NCBI GenBank assembly: GCA_024233215.1
Contig: JACKPW010000002.1
Span: 124,001 to 188,000 of the forward strand
DNA: 64,000 nucleotides
Source of the DNA: Verrucomicrobiales bacterium
Lineage (GTDB): Bacteria > Verrucomicrobiota > Verrucomicrobiia > Limisphaerales > J093
Direction of reading: 5' to 3'
Shown here: positions 17,930-26,874 of the stretch, in pieces
Layout: each line of letters begins with the position of its first letter
How positions within the stretch are numbered: the first letter of the stretch is position 1
Made by a program: the position numbers and the translations under genes
The notes under the pieces: model-generated
What the model saw: the letters and a program-made list of their open reading frames with translations, nothing else
The model's database searches: none
Told to the model about the DNA's origin: nothing

Positions 17930-18471
17930 TCCGGTCGGGGGGCCCGGGTCATGATCCGGTATTGATGCACGACGTTCTGCACCACCTGGGTCAACTGGCG
18001 CAGACCGGAGTTCATCAGCACATCTGCCTGCCGGTAGACCGGGGTGCGTTCCTCGAGCAACTGGACAATCCGGGCCTGGGGATCGGGCACCTGCAGGAGA
18101 GGGCGGTGGGTCTGGTTGCGGACCCGGCGCCAGACCACCTCCGGCGATACCCACAGGCAGACGACCAGCGCATGCTTCTTCAGGCTGGCGAGGTGTTCGG
18201 CATTCGCCCCCACGCCGCCGCCGGTGGCGATGACCGTGTGGTGCCGCCCGGCCAACTCCGTCACCACCTGCTGCTCGATCTGGCGGAAAGCCGCCTCGCC
18301 CTGCTGTGCGAAGATCTCGCTGATGGGCATCCCGGCGCGGGCTTCGATCAGATGATCGGTGTCCACGAATTCAAACCGGAGCTGACGCGCGACGGCCTGT
18401 CCCACCGTCGACTTGCCCGCCCCCATGAAGCCAATGAGGGCGATGTTGCGGATCTGGCGGTCCGACCTCAT
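17926..18471 (-). CDS. aroK: shikimate kinase
   Basis: Phosphorylates shikimate with ATP in the chorismate pathway. Start ATG 18471 overlaps the coaX stop as ATGA; 181 residues. Walker A is IGFMGAGKSTVG (residues ~11-22). FVDTDHLIE supplies the shikimate/Mg-binding Asp, ATGGGVG the substrate-binding Gly loop, and RPLL and the YRQAD lid region are in place. Overlaps on both sides (ATGA with coaX, GTGA with queG) show tight translational coupling. The pathway neighbour aroE is about 42 kb away in this same window. Confidence 0.93.
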   Translation of the reverse strand: MRSDRQIRNIALIGFMGAGKSTVGQAVARQLRFEFVDTDHLIEARAGMPISEIFAQQGEAAFRQIEQQVVTELAGRHHTVIATGGGVGANAEHLASLKKHALVVCLWVSPEVVWRRVRNQTHRPLLQVPDPQARIVQLLEERTPVYRQADVLMNSGLRQLTQVVQNVVHQYRIMTRAPRPE

Positions 18472-19259
18472 CCCTCCCTGCCTCCCCGTTGCCCCGACGT
18501 TGTGGCCGTCGGATGATGCGCCTGCCAGACAAGTCGCAGTCCCTCCAGCGTAAGGTCGGGGGCGACCGCGCTGACTTGCGCGATGCCACGCGCCACGAGT
18601 TGGGCGCAACCCCCGGTGAACACCACCGGCAGTTCAGGCGAGGCGAGTTCGTGACGCAAATCCTCCAGCAGTCCTGAGATCAGGTGCCGATACCCCTTGA
18701 CCGCGCCGATCAGCATGGCCTCCTCAGTGTTGCGCCCGATGGTCCGTCGCACCGCACGGACCGAGACGCGCGGCAGCAGGGCCGTCTTCTCGTGCAGATA
18801 ATCCGTCATCGCGGAGAGACCCGGACCGATGATGCCGCCAATGTAGTCGCCGCGTGCATCCACGACGTCCAGCGTGACGGCGGTGCCCAGATCCACGACC
18901 ACCACGGGAGCGCCGAAGCGGATGCGGGCGGCGACCGCATTGGCAAGGCGATCGGCCCCGATGGTATCCGGCTTCGCGTAACGCACGCCCACCCCGCGCA
19001 CGGTGCGATGGTCGAGCTTCAAGGGGGCGAGACCGAAGGCGCGTTTGACTCCGCCCTGCAACGCCGGGTCTACCGCCGGCACCACGCTGCAGAACACCGT
19101 GCCGGTTACCGGATGGGCGCCCGCGAAGTCCCGCACGGCCCTCAATCCGTCGCGACGACGCCAGTGGGGCGTGGGCATGACGGTCTGCCGCACGACGCGG
19201 CGGTTGTTCGCCAGGCCGAGGTGCGTGTGCGTGTTTCCGACATCAAGCAGGAGAATCAC
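18468..19259 (-). CDS. coaX: type III pantothenate kinase
   Basis: Catalyses the first step of coenzyme A synthesis, pantothenate phosphorylation. GTG 19259 gives VILLLDVGNTHTHLGLANN, the family's N-terminal phosphate-binding motif DxGNT; no ATG lies in frame near it. 263 residues. Other family marks are FCSVVPAVD, GADRLANAVAA and VVDLGTAVTLDVVD (second phosphate loop), then GGIIGPGLSAM and FTGGCAQ. First gene of the coaX-aroK-queG operon. A 125-bp gap, including a CCCCCATGGGGG palindrome at 19356-19367, separates it from the small lipoprotein gene upstream. Confidence 0.93.
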   Translation of the reverse strand: MILLLDVGNTHTHLGLANNRRVVRQTVMPTPHWRRRDGLRAVRDFAGAHPVTGTVFCSVVPAVDPALQGGVKRAFGLAPLKLDHRTVRGVGVRYAKPDTIGADRLANAVAARIRFGAPVVVVDLGTAVTLDVVDARGDYIGGIIGPGLSAMTDYLHEKTALLPRVSVRAVRRTIGRNTEEAMLIGAVKGYRHLISGLLEDLRHELASPELPVVFTGGCAQLVARGIAQVSAVAPDLTLEGLRLVWQAHHPTATTSGQRGGREG

Positions 19260-19384
19260 AGTTTGGGCGCCTGTTGTCCGATCATGTTGGGGGCGCACTG
19301 CGGCAGGGTCAATGCGCGAGGTTCCTGCGGGGAATGGCTCGGAGCCCGTGTGAGGCCCCCATGGGGGGCACAGTCCGGTTCGGA

Positions 19385-19753
19385 TCACCGCGTCAAGGTC
19401 AGCAGGATGTTGTGCGCGACGAAGCGCGACCCGGCGTGCAGACCCTGCGCCTCCGGAATGCTTAGCCGGACGCAGTGCCGGTCTTCAGGATTCTCAATCG
19501 AACCCGACTGCAAAGTCCCTATCCGGGCGGTGAGCGTGGTCTCCCTGCCATCCGCCGCCTGGCCCACAACCCGGATGTCCTCCACTGTGTTGGCATCCCG
19601 TTTGCCCACTTGCACAGTGGTGCCATTACTCCAAGTGATCACCTTCCCGGGCTGGATCAGGTCAATCGCCCGGCCTGAGGAGGAGGTTGCCGGTGGGTTG
19701 GCGCAACCGCACCACATGAGGACGGCGATGAGCAGGGTGAGGGCGTTCTTCAT
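19385..19753 (-). CDS. small putative lipoprotein of unknown function
   Basis: 122 residues from ATG 19753. MKNALTLLIAVLMWCGCANP is a signal peptide with a lipobox-like end (CGC), so lipid attachment at Cys17 is likely. The ~100-residue mature part is polar with probable beta strands (KVITWSNGTTVQVGKRD, EDIRVVGQAADGRETTLTARIGT) and contains a single later Cys. I recognise no family. It is on the same strand as coaX, 125 bp upstream, and may or may not share its transcript. Confidence 0.65.
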   Translation of the reverse strand: MKNALTLLIAVLMWCGCANPPATSSSGRAIDLIQPGKVITWSNGTTVQVGKRDANTVEDIRVVGQAADGRETTLTARIGTLQSGSIENPEDRHCVRLSIPEAQGLHAGSRFVAHNILLTLTR

Positions 19754-19842
19754 GACCGCAAATTGCCATCCCGGTCGCCGGAACGCAACGGCTGCGGTGG
19801 ACGAGCGAGAGTGGGAACGGGGAGAGGGACCGTAGGAACGGG

Positions 19843-20253
19843 CTACGCGCTCTCACTGCCATCCGTTCCATCCACCCCGACGGTTGTCTTCGGGTGGAGG
19901 CGCCGGAAAGGAACCCAGAATCCGATCAGGCCGCCGACGAGAATCATGAGGAGGGTGATCGGCCGGAGCTGGTGAACATGGGAAAGGAAATAGCCCGGGG
20001 AGCCGTCCGCTGCAAACGGCGCGAAACGCCACTCGGTGAACAGGCCCAGTGCTCCTGCCAGAATTCCACACACCACGGGCAGCAACCTGGACGTGGGCCG
20101 AAACAACCCGGCCCCCAGTCCCAACAACCCGCCGGGCAGAACCAGGCCGTAGAACCCCTGGCCGGTCAGCCAGAAGAACAGGGAGTACCCCAGGGCGCCC
20201 CCGATCAATCCACCCAGAAGGACAAGAAAGTTGTTCGTTGATTTCAGGAGCAT
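19843..20253 (-). CDS. small integral membrane protein of unknown function
   Basis: 136 residues from ATG 20253, with an AGGAG-like purine stretch absent and no better start available. Four hydrophobic segments are visible: FLVLLGGLIGGALGYSLFFW, YGLVLPGGLLGLGAGLF, LLPVVCGILAGALGLF and ITLLMILVGGLIGFWVPF. The Gly-rich helices suggest tight packing in the inner membrane. A charged, Gly/Asp-rich tail ends the protein. An overlapping frame of almost equal length on the same strand (20263 to 19853) was judged a shadow because it lacks membrane-like or family-like content. Function unknown. Confidence 0.65.
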   Translation of the reverse strand: MLLKSTNNFLVLLGGLIGGALGYSLFFWLTGQGFYGLVLPGGLLGLGAGLFRPTSRLLPVVCGILAGALGLFTEWRFAPFAADGSPGYFLSHVHQLRPITLLMILVGGLIGFWVPFRRLHPKTTVGVDGTDGSESA

Positions 20254-20352
20254 CGGTTCTCAAACTCAGCGTTGCCCATCAAGTCCTCGACTTGCGCAGC
20301 CACGAGGTTCCCGTGTTCCGGGACCGGGCTTGGTTCGTGTTGAAGGCTGGCA

Positions 20353-21357
20353 TTAACATCCTGCCCCCGAAATCGGCAAACCCAATCGATCGGACTGTTC
20401 GGCCCGCGGGGCGTGTGCCATGCCGGTCGGCACCACCACCCGCAGGGCGCCGGGGACCACGCGGAAGCTCGCCGGGGTCCAGCCCACGTTGTCGCCGTCG
20501 GCCTGCACTTCCACCGGCGAATCGGTGTGGATGGCGAGTTCGGTGGCGGGGAAGTAGTTCACCCGCGGATGTTCCACGTGGCGGCCGGTGCTCAGCAGTC
20601 GCAGTTGACGCAAAGTCTCCCCGCGACCGAGGGCATCAACCAGGGTCACATTCAACTGGCCGTCATCCGGGACCGCTCCGGGCGCCAGTCGCATCCCGCC
20701 ACCGGCCTGTTCGGTGTTACTGATCCCCACAAAGAGGTAGGTGCCTTCCTGCCCGCCACCGTCCCACTGCAGGCGCAGCCACGGGGCCCGGTGGTGCCAG
20801 AGGGCCCGCACCAGTCCCACGTAGTAGGCCAGGCGCCGACCGAACCAACGTTTCACCCGCGGCGTGGTGCGCTTCAGCAACTCGCCGCTGATGCCGGCCG
20901 CTGCAAAGGAAAGCGCATGCAGTGTGTGCGGTCCGTTCGGACCCTGGCACTCCACGCGGATGACGTCCACGCCTCGCGAACACCGCCCCTGGAAGGCTTC
21001 GACGGCAGCCTCGATACGGGGGATCCCCAGGCACCGCGCGAAGTCGCTCCCCGTGCCCAGGGGCACGAGGCCGAGCGGGGAGGTCGATGGCCCGGATTGC
21101 AGCAGTCCGCTGGCCACCTCGGAGAAGGTCCCATCCCCTCCCACAGCCACCAGGCCCTCGCCGGTGGCGGCCGCGGCGGCGGCCAGTGGGACCGCGTCGC
21201 CGGGATGCCGGGTCAGGACGACGTCTCCAACAACTCCGGCCCCGGCGAGCAAGGCGCGGATGCCAGGCCATCGTCTGCCACAATCGCCTGCGCCGGCCAC
21301 GGGATTGACGATGAAACGCCATCTTCCGGGCCAGTCGGATGGATCATTTGCCGCCAT
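20353..21357 (-). CDS. diacylglycerol/sphingosine-kinase-family lipid kinase (YegS-like)
   Basis: 334 residues from ATG 21357 (MAANDPSDWPGRWRFIVNPVAG). The NPVAGAG start, the ATP-binding GGDGTFSEVASGL (residues ~75-87) and PLGTGSDFARCLGIP are the defining motifs of the DAGK catalytic family. FVGISNTEQAGGGMRLAPGAVPDDGQLNV matches the C-terminal half that carries the second Asp. It phosphorylates a lipid alcohol at the cytoplasmic membrane face; the substrate (diacylglycerol, undecaprenol-like or other) is not evident. It is probably cytosolic and membrane-associated, since no membrane helix is seen. Confidence 0.9.
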   Translation of the reverse strand: MAANDPSDWPGRWRFIVNPVAGAGDCGRRWPGIRALLAGAGVVGDVVLTRHPGDAVPLAAAAAATGEGLVAVGGDGTFSEVASGLLQSGPSTSPLGLVPLGTGSDFARCLGIPRIEAAVEAFQGRCSRGVDVIRVECQGPNGPHTLHALSFAAAGISGELLKRTTPRVKRWFGRRLAYYVGLVRALWHHRAPWLRLQWDGGGQEGTYLFVGISNTEQAGGGMRLAPGAVPDDGQLNVTLVDALGRGETLRQLRLLSTGRHVEHPRVNYFPATELAIHTDSPVEVQADGDNVGWTPASFRVVPGALRVVVPTGMAHAPRAEQSDRLGLPISGAGC

Positions 21358-21441
21358 CGCTGGAAGCCCGCGGGTGCGGATGGCTCGCGTGGGGGTCCGT
21401 GCGCGGGCCGAGGCCAAGGGCCCGCGTTCGGATTGCCGGTG

Positions 21442-22380
21442 TTATCCGAGCACGCGATCCATCTGGGCCTTGATTGTGGCGAGCCGTTTGCGGTCGCCGC
21501 CTCCGACCTCGGCCGTGGCCCAGCCGCAGTAGTTCAGGCGACCCAGTTCGGCGCGGACGTTGTCCCAATCCACCGTGCCCTCGCCGATTTCCGCCCACTT
21601 GTTGGTCTCGTGGTTGAAGTCCTTGACGTCGACCTTGATGATCCGGTGGCCCAATTGACGGATCCACTTCGAGGGGGTGGCGTACTTGCGATGGTTGCCG
21701 ATGTCGAAGTAGGAGCCCACCCACGGACTTTGCGCGGCGTCGATGAAGGCGATCAACTGGTCGGCCGACTGGTCGCCCGGACCGTCGTGCTGGTAGCAGA
21801 ACTGGTTCCAGACATTCTCAATGAGGATGCGAATGCCCAACTTGGCCGCGAGCGGCAGCGCGTTCTGGATCTGTTCCAGCGAACGGGTGGCGACCTCCTC
21901 GTGCGTCCCGTCCTTGCCGTGTCCCGGCACCAGCAGCACCGCTGAGCCGCCGCAGGCATGGCTGTCGCGAATGGCGGTTTCGAGGTCGCGCCGACCCTTC
22001 TCACGCACCGCCGCGTCGGGATCGGAGAGGCGTACACCCCAGTGCGTGGAGTCCACCACGCCATGAATCGGCAGGCCCGTCTTCTGGCTGGCGGCGATGG
22101 CGGCCGCCTTGTCCACGCCTCCTGGCGAATCCAGTTCGGCCCCGTCAAAGCCGAGGTCCTGGAGCAGCCTGAACTTGTCCTCCACCGAGAGATCCGGTTC
22201 GTTGATCATGCCCCACTTCACCGACTTGAAAATCGTGGGGCGGCCCGCGGGGACCGACGATGCCGGGGCATCGGCGGCCTGAACGGAACCGGTCCAGCGG
22301 GTGCCGAGGGCGGCGCCGGCGACGAGGGTGGCGGACTTCAGGAAGGAGCGGCGGTCTAGCGAACAGGCTGTTGTCTTCAT
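21442..22380 (-). CDS. Tat-exported TIM-barrel sugar phosphate isomerase/epimerase-like protein
   Basis: ATG 22380 gives MKTTACSLDRRSFLKSATLVAGAALG, a twin-arginine signal (RRSFLK) at the correct position; 312 residues. The barrel shows FKSVKWGMINEPDLSVEDKF, GFDGAELDSPGG, VDSTHWGVRLSD, LLVPGHGKDGTHEEV, GIRILIENVWNQF, GSYFDIGNHRKY and the C-terminal WATAEVGGGD, with Glu/Asp/His at metal-ligand places of the xylose-isomerase-like fold. It is a paralogue-type of the protein at 12596-13552. The substrate is unknown. It is divergent from the sigma-factor gene with a 115-bp gap. Confidence 0.87.
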   Translation of the reverse strand: MKTTACSLDRRSFLKSATLVAGAALGTRWTGSVQAADAPASSVPAGRPTIFKSVKWGMINEPDLSVEDKFRLLQDLGFDGAELDSPGGVDKAAAIAASQKTGLPIHGVVDSTHWGVRLSDPDAAVREKGRRDLETAIRDSHACGGSAVLLVPGHGKDGTHEEVATRSLEQIQNALPLAAKLGIRILIENVWNQFCYQHDGPGDQSADQLIAFIDAAQSPWVGSYFDIGNHRKYATPSKWIRQLGHRIIKVDVKDFNHETNKWAEIGEGTVDWDNVRAELGRLNYCGWATAEVGGGDRKRLATIKAQMDRVLG

Positions 22381-22495
22381 TGCGGAGAGTGTGAATCGCC
22401 AGACCGGTTCTGGCAACTGTGGGAAATGGGCGAACGGGGTTCACCGCCGGAGCCCCCACGCGACGGGACGTGACTTGCGCGGGCCGCTCGGCTAG

Positions 22496-23293
22496 ATGTC
22501 TGGCCAAGCCATGTCGACCGATGACCAAGTTGCCGGGGGCTGTCCTTGCGGATGCCCGTCCGCTCGCCGTGCGGAGAATGCGCGGGGGTGCCCGTCGGCG
22601 CCTGTGGCGTTTCCGGAGACGCGGTGGACGTTGGTACTGGAGGCCGCCGCCAACTCGGAGCGTGCCGAGGGCGCGAACTCGCTGCGGAGTCTGACGGAGA
22701 GCTACCGGCCGGCGGTGTGGCAGTGGTTTCGTCGTGCCGGGCTTGCCGGGGAGGACGCCGAGGACCTGACGCACGATTTCCTGCTCCAGATGCTCAACGG
22801 CAGGGTCCTGCAGCGGTTCAACCGCCGACCCACCCGGTTTCGCGTGTTCCTGCAGGTGTGCCTGCGCAATTTCCTGCGTGACAGCTTCCGCCGTCGCCAG
22901 GCCCGAAAGCGCGGCGGTGATTTGTGCTTTCTCGAACTTGATGAGTCGCTGGCCGGGGAGGTCGATCCGGCCATCAGCCGTCTGGACGAGGAAGTGGCGC
23001 GACGGGTCCACGAGCTGGCGATGGCCCGCGTGGCGACGGGATGGGCAGCCCGGGGGGCGTCCGTGAGGTTCGAGGCATTGCGATCCTTCATGTTCAGCAC
23101 GCCCGAGCCGGGGGAGTATGCGTTGGTCGCGGCGCAGTTGGGCATCAAGCCGGGCGTCGTGAAGAAGGCCGTGTTCGACTTGCGCAAGGCCTATTACCAG
23201 GCGATTCGGGAGCAGGTCGCCCGGACCGTGCGGCCCGACGAACTGGCTGACGAGTTGCGCCATCTCGTCGAGGTGCTGACCCGGATGCAGTAG
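22496..23293 (+). CDS. ECF-like RNA polymerase sigma factor, kinase-associated type
   Basis: 265 residues from ATG 22496 (ATG 22511 is an alternative). A Cys/Pro-rich leader (GGCPCGCPSARR) is followed by FPETRWTLVLEAA, the typical start of this group. The sigma region 2 helix has RAGLAGEDAEDLTHDFLLQML and a DNA-melting segment with FRVFLQVCLRNFLRDSFRRRQARKRG. The C-terminal EYALVAAQLGIKPGVVKKAVFDLRKAYYQAI is a helix-turn-helix of region 4. A WD40 Ser/Thr kinase gene follows 98 bp downstream; this sigma/kinase pairing is a recurring arrangement in Verrucomicrobiota and Planctomycetota and suggests the kinase signals to the sigma factor. Confidence 0.85.
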   Translation: MSGQAMSTDDQVAGGCPCGCPSARRAENARGCPSAPVAFPETRWTLVLEAAANSERAEGANSLRSLTESYRPAVWQWFRRAGLAGEDAEDLTHDFLLQMLNGRVLQRFNRRPTRFRVFLQVCLRNFLRDSFRRRQARKRGGDLCFLELDESLAGEVDPAISRLDEEVARRVHELAMARVATGWAARGASVRFEALRSFMFSTPEPGEYALVAAQLGIKPGVVKKAVFDLRKAYYQAIREQVARTVRPDELADELRHLVEVLTRMQ

Positions 23294-23391
23294 ATGCGAT
23301 TCGAAGCCGGCTTCCCGCCGCCGGTGACCCCGGGTAGCGGTCGGCCGGGGGTGGCATCCGGTAACCGGGGATCCCGGTTTACGTTCCACCC

Positions 23392-26300
23392 ATGATGACA
23401 GTGGCGACCTGCCTCCGGAGAAACCGGTGGGGGTCGGCGGTGGCGGGAGCCGCGAAAAACCCCGACGGGTCGGCGGGTATGGCCAGCAACTTGAAGAACT
23501 TCGGCGATTTCGTGGTCCTGGGTGAGCTGGGACGTGGGGCGACCGGCGTGGTCTACCAGGCCGTCCAGGTCCGGTTGAACCGTCCGGTCGCCCTCAAGGT
23601 GCTGCGGGCGACCTGTCTGGACAATGACGCCGCGCGCGCGCGCTTCATGCGTGAAGCCGAGGCCACCGCGGCCCTGCACCATCCCCACATCGTACCGGTC
23701 TACCAGGCGGGCGAGGTGGCGGGCGAACTGTTCCTGACCATGAAGCCGTTCAGCGGTGGATCGCTGGCTGAGCGGCTGACGGAGCAGGCCTACACACCCC
23801 GGGCTGCCGCGGCCCTGATGGTCGATCTCGCCTGCGCCACCCACTTCGCCCATGCCCGCGGCGTCCTGCATCGGGACATCAAACCCGGTAATGTGCTGCT
23901 GGACGAGAACGGTGCCGGGCACCTGGGCGATTTCGGCATCGCACGGATGCTCGAGGTGGCGGAAACGCCTGCCGCCCTGACCGCCGTGATCGGCACGCCC
24001 TCCTATCTGGCGCCCGAGGTGGCCAGGGAAGGTTCGCGTGCTGCCAGCACCGCCTCCGACATCTACAGTCTCGGGGCGGTTCTCTACGAACTCCTTGCCG
24101 GACGTCCACCCCACCACGGCGAACAGCCATTCGAGATCCTTCGGAAGGCAGCGTCCGACCCGATCGTTCCTCCGTCGGCAGCCGGCTGTGCCGTTCCAGC
24201 AGCGGCGGCTCGTTCCCCCTCGGATCTACCTTCGATCCCGCGCGATCTGGAACAGATTTGCCTCAAATGCCTCGAACGCGAGCCGCGCCATCGCTATGCC
24301 TCCGCTGCGGATCTCGTCGAGGATCTCGGCCGCTTCCTGCGCGGGGACCCGGTGCACGCCTGCCCCGTCTCCGCCTTCGAACAGTTGGTCCGTTGGGCTC
24401 GGCGTCACCCGGGGCGCACCGCGCTCATCGCCGGGGCGATCGCCCTCCTGCTCGTTGCCGTCTCCACCATAACCTGGCAATGGCGGCGTGCCGAAAGCTT
24501 GGGGACCCGTTTCCGCGCCGCCTATCTCACCCAGCTACGCGTCCAGATCGAGCAACTGCTCGACCGGGGGGATGCCCCCTCGGCGCTGGCGCAGCTCTAT
24601 CTCGCCCTCCGCGATGATCCGAACGACCGGGCCAACACCCGTCGCGCCCTGTCGGTGCTCACCACGCATTCCTTCCCGCTGCCGTTGGCGCCGCCGATGA
24701 CTCACGAAGGCACGGTTCATCAGGCGGCGTTCCTGCCGGGGGACCGGGAGGTGCTTACCGTGTCAGGTCACAGTGTCCGGTTCCGGGAGACCGTCACGGG
24801 CAGGGTCCTTCGCCGCTTCACCACCGCTGCGCCCCTCCGCGACGCCGCTGTCAGCAACGATGGGAGCATGCTGTTGACCGTCACCGAGGCAGGTGAGGCC
24901 GGCATCTGGTCAGCCCACGATGGCGGGATGCGGTTTGCGGCCCTGCTTGATGAACCCCTCTGCGCCGCGGGCTGGATCGGGGCTTCGCATGAAGTGTTTC
25001 TTCTCGGGCGGACCGGCCGGCTCCGCGTGGCGGACGCCCTGGATGGGACGGTTCTGACCAACACCGCCTGGCCTGGGGAATGGACTTATGCTGCCTGTGA
25101 GCCGGGCGGACGCCGATTGGCCGCCCTCGACGAACCGGGGAACATCCGCTTCTGGGACGTTGAGAAACAACGGGAAGCGGACGTTCGTATCACCCCACGC
25201 GAGCCGGTCGGGCGCTTCGTGTTCTCACCCTCCGGGGAAACCCTGTTGACGCTTGGGGGGAGTCGGGGCTTCGCCACCGCCTATGAAACCGCCACCGGTC
25301 GCCCGTTGGCCCGCCAACCTGTGATCCGGCACCACCTCGACCTCGCTGCCTTCAGTCCGGAGGGATTGCGCCTGGCCGGGGTCATGGAGGGAACCACCGC
25401 CGCCCTGTGGGAAGTCCTCCCGGCTCAACGCACGTCCGAATGGCTCCGCCATCAGCAACCCATCACCGCCCTTGCCTTCAGCCACGACGGCACCCGGCTG
25501 GTCACCGGATCGGAGGACGGCACGGCGGTGGTCTGGACCGCCTTGGACGGGGCGATGCGACCGCTCCTGCTCCCGGGGAATGCGCCGGTCGAGTCCGTCG
25601 GTTTCAGCGCAGATTCCCGGCGGGTGTTCGCCGGGAGATCTGCGGGAACCTCCCGCAGTTGGGAAATCGATACCCGCCAGCCGGAATCGAAATCCCTGAC
25701 GCCAACCGAAGACGCACAGGATGCAGAACCGGCGACCGGGCGGTGGCGAGTCGCTCTGGAACCTCCCAACCGACTGATTGTCCGGAGCCTGACCGGGGAC
25801 CGGGTGCTCGCCGCGCGGACGACCTCGAACCAGCCGGACGATCCGCGACGTTCCATTGCGGCGGGCGACCGGCTTGCCGTGCTCTCCGACAACCGTGCCT
25901 TGGAACTCTTCGCGCTTCCTGCCCTGGAACCGCTCCCGCTGTCCTTTCCCCCGATTGCGCTCGTGGCCGACCTGGCGTTCTCGCGGGACGGTCGCTGGCT
26001 CGCGCTGGGAATGGGTAGCGGGGAGGCCCGGCTTTGGGATCTCCGAGCCGTTCCTCCAACCGAGCGCCTTCTCCCGCTGCGCAAGCCCTTGCGGAGGGTT
26101 GCCTTCGACCCGTCAGGCGAAGTGCTGTTCCTGGGCCGGGAGTCCGGCAGCGTGGCCGCCTTTGAAACCGCCACCTTGCTGCCCGCCGTTGAGCCGCTCC
26201 GGGCGCATTCCGATCTTGCCGACCTGGCCGTTTCACCGGACGGCCGGTGGCTCGCCTGCGGTCATCGCGACGGCGCCATCCGACTCTGGCGACTCCCCGA

Positions 26301-26727
26301 TATCACCGAAGGCTCCGCCCCGCACGCCCTGCTCCAACTGCTCCAGGCGGTGGGCGGACAGGAACACCTTGGCGACGGCGCCGTCCGCTACATCCCCCCC
26401 GACGAACTGTACGAGGCCTGCCGCCAGGTCCGCGAGTCCACCGGCAGCCACCCCGAGGAGCTATTCGCCCGCTGGTTCGTGGCCGACCGGAGCTCCCGTT
26501 CGCTGGCCCCCGGAACCCGCCGCACACCTGAGGAAGACCTCGCCGTCGCCGGGGCAAACGGAAGCGACCTCCTGCCGGTCCGGGCCCTCGGCCTGCACCC
26601 AAATGCGCCCGCCGTGCTGCGTCGTTGTGCCGACGTGGCTGAACAAGGGAACCGCCTGCCGCCCGCCGAGATCGCGTGGATCCGGCGTCGGGCGGATGAC
26701 CTGGAACGTGGCCTCCAAACGCCATAG
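23392..26727 (+). CDS. membrane Ser/Thr protein kinase with WD40-like propeller sensor
   Basis: 1,111 residues from ATG 23392 (ATG 23479, MASNLKNFGDF, is an alternative). Kinase domain residues ~36-320: Gly loop GELGRGATGVVY, ATP-binding Lys in VALKVL, catalytic HRDIKPGN (Asp ~162), DFGIARM, and GTPSYLAPEV as activation segment end. All key residues are intact, so it should be active. One membrane helix (ALIAGAIALLLVAVSTITW, ~343-362) separates it from about 700 residues of WD40-like blades (ITALAFSHDGTRLVTGSEDGTAVVW, DLAVSPDGRWLACGHRDGAIRLW quoted in part), expected outside the membrane. The tail is charged. The pair with the upstream sigma factor suggests an envelope-sensing signal system. 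Ligand unknown. Confidence 0.88.
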   Translation: MMTVATCLRRNRWGSAVAGAAKNPDGSAGMASNLKNFGDFVVLGELGRGATGVVYQAVQVRLNRPVALKVLRATCLDNDAARARFMREAEATAALHHPHIVPVYQAGEVAGELFLTMKPFSGGSLAERLTEQAYTPRAAAALMVDLACATHFAHARGVLHRDIKPGNVLLDENGAGHLGDFGIARMLEVAETPAALTAVIGTPSYLAPEVAREGSRAASTASDIYSLGAVLYELLAGRPPHHGEQPFEILRKAASDPIVPPSAAGCAVPAAAARSPSDLPSIPRDLEQICLKCLEREPRHRYASAADLVEDLGRFLRGDPVHACPVSAFEQLVRWARRHPGRTALIAGAIALLLVAVSTITWQWRRAESLGTRFRAAYLTQLRVQIEQLLDRGDAPSALAQLYLALRDDPNDRANTRRALSVLTTHSFPLPLAPPMTHEGTVHQAAFLPGDREVLTVSGHSVRFRETVTGRVLRRFTTAAPLRDAAVSNDGSMLLTVTEAGEAGIWSAHDGGMRFAALLDEPLCAAGWIGASHEVFLLGRTGRLRVADALDGTVLTNTAWPGEWTYAACEPGGRRLAALDEPGNIRFWDVEKQREADVRITPREPVGRFVFSPSGETLLTLGGSRGFATAYETATGRPLARQPVIRHHLDLAAFSPEGLRLAGVMEGTTAALWEVLPAQRTSEWLRHQQPITALAFSHDGTRLVTGSEDGTAVVWTALDGAMRPLLLPGNAPVESVGFSADSRRVFAGRSAGTSRSWEIDTRQPESKSLTPTEDAQDAEPATGRWRVALEPPNRLIVRSLTGDRVLAARTTSNQPDDPRRSIAAGDRLAVLSDNRALELFALPALEPLPLSFPPIALVADLAFSRDGRWLALGMGSGEARLWDLRAVPPTERLLPLRKPLRRVAFDPSGEVLFLGRESGSVAAFETATLLPAVEPLRAHSDLADLAVSPDGRWLACGHRDGAIRLWRLPDITEGSAPHALLQLLQAVGGQEHLGDGAVRYIPPDELYEACRQVRESTGSHPEELFARWFVADRSSRSLAPGTRRTPEEDLAVAGANGSDLLPVRALGLHPNAPAVLRRCADVAEQGNRLPPAEIAWIRRRADDLERGLQTP

Positions 26728-26874
26728 CCGCTGACCTGGAGCCGGAGCGGAGCATCATCGACGATCCGGGAGACCAGCTCCCGGTTTCGAATAACCCACG
26801 GAAGAGAACTGCGTTCTTTGCTTTGGAGCCACTGTTGTCGGCGCCCCGGCCGGCTGAGCCGGTTCCGAAGCAAG

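Noticed and set aside
19356..19367. CCCCCATGGGGG palindrome upstream of coaX as operator or terminator
   Set aside because: Self-complementary but too short and GC-only, with no T-run; noted only in the coaX entry.
19853..20263. Same-strand frame overlapping the small membrane protein
   Set aside because: Equal length but Arg/Pro-rich without membrane segments; the other frame reads as four clear helices.
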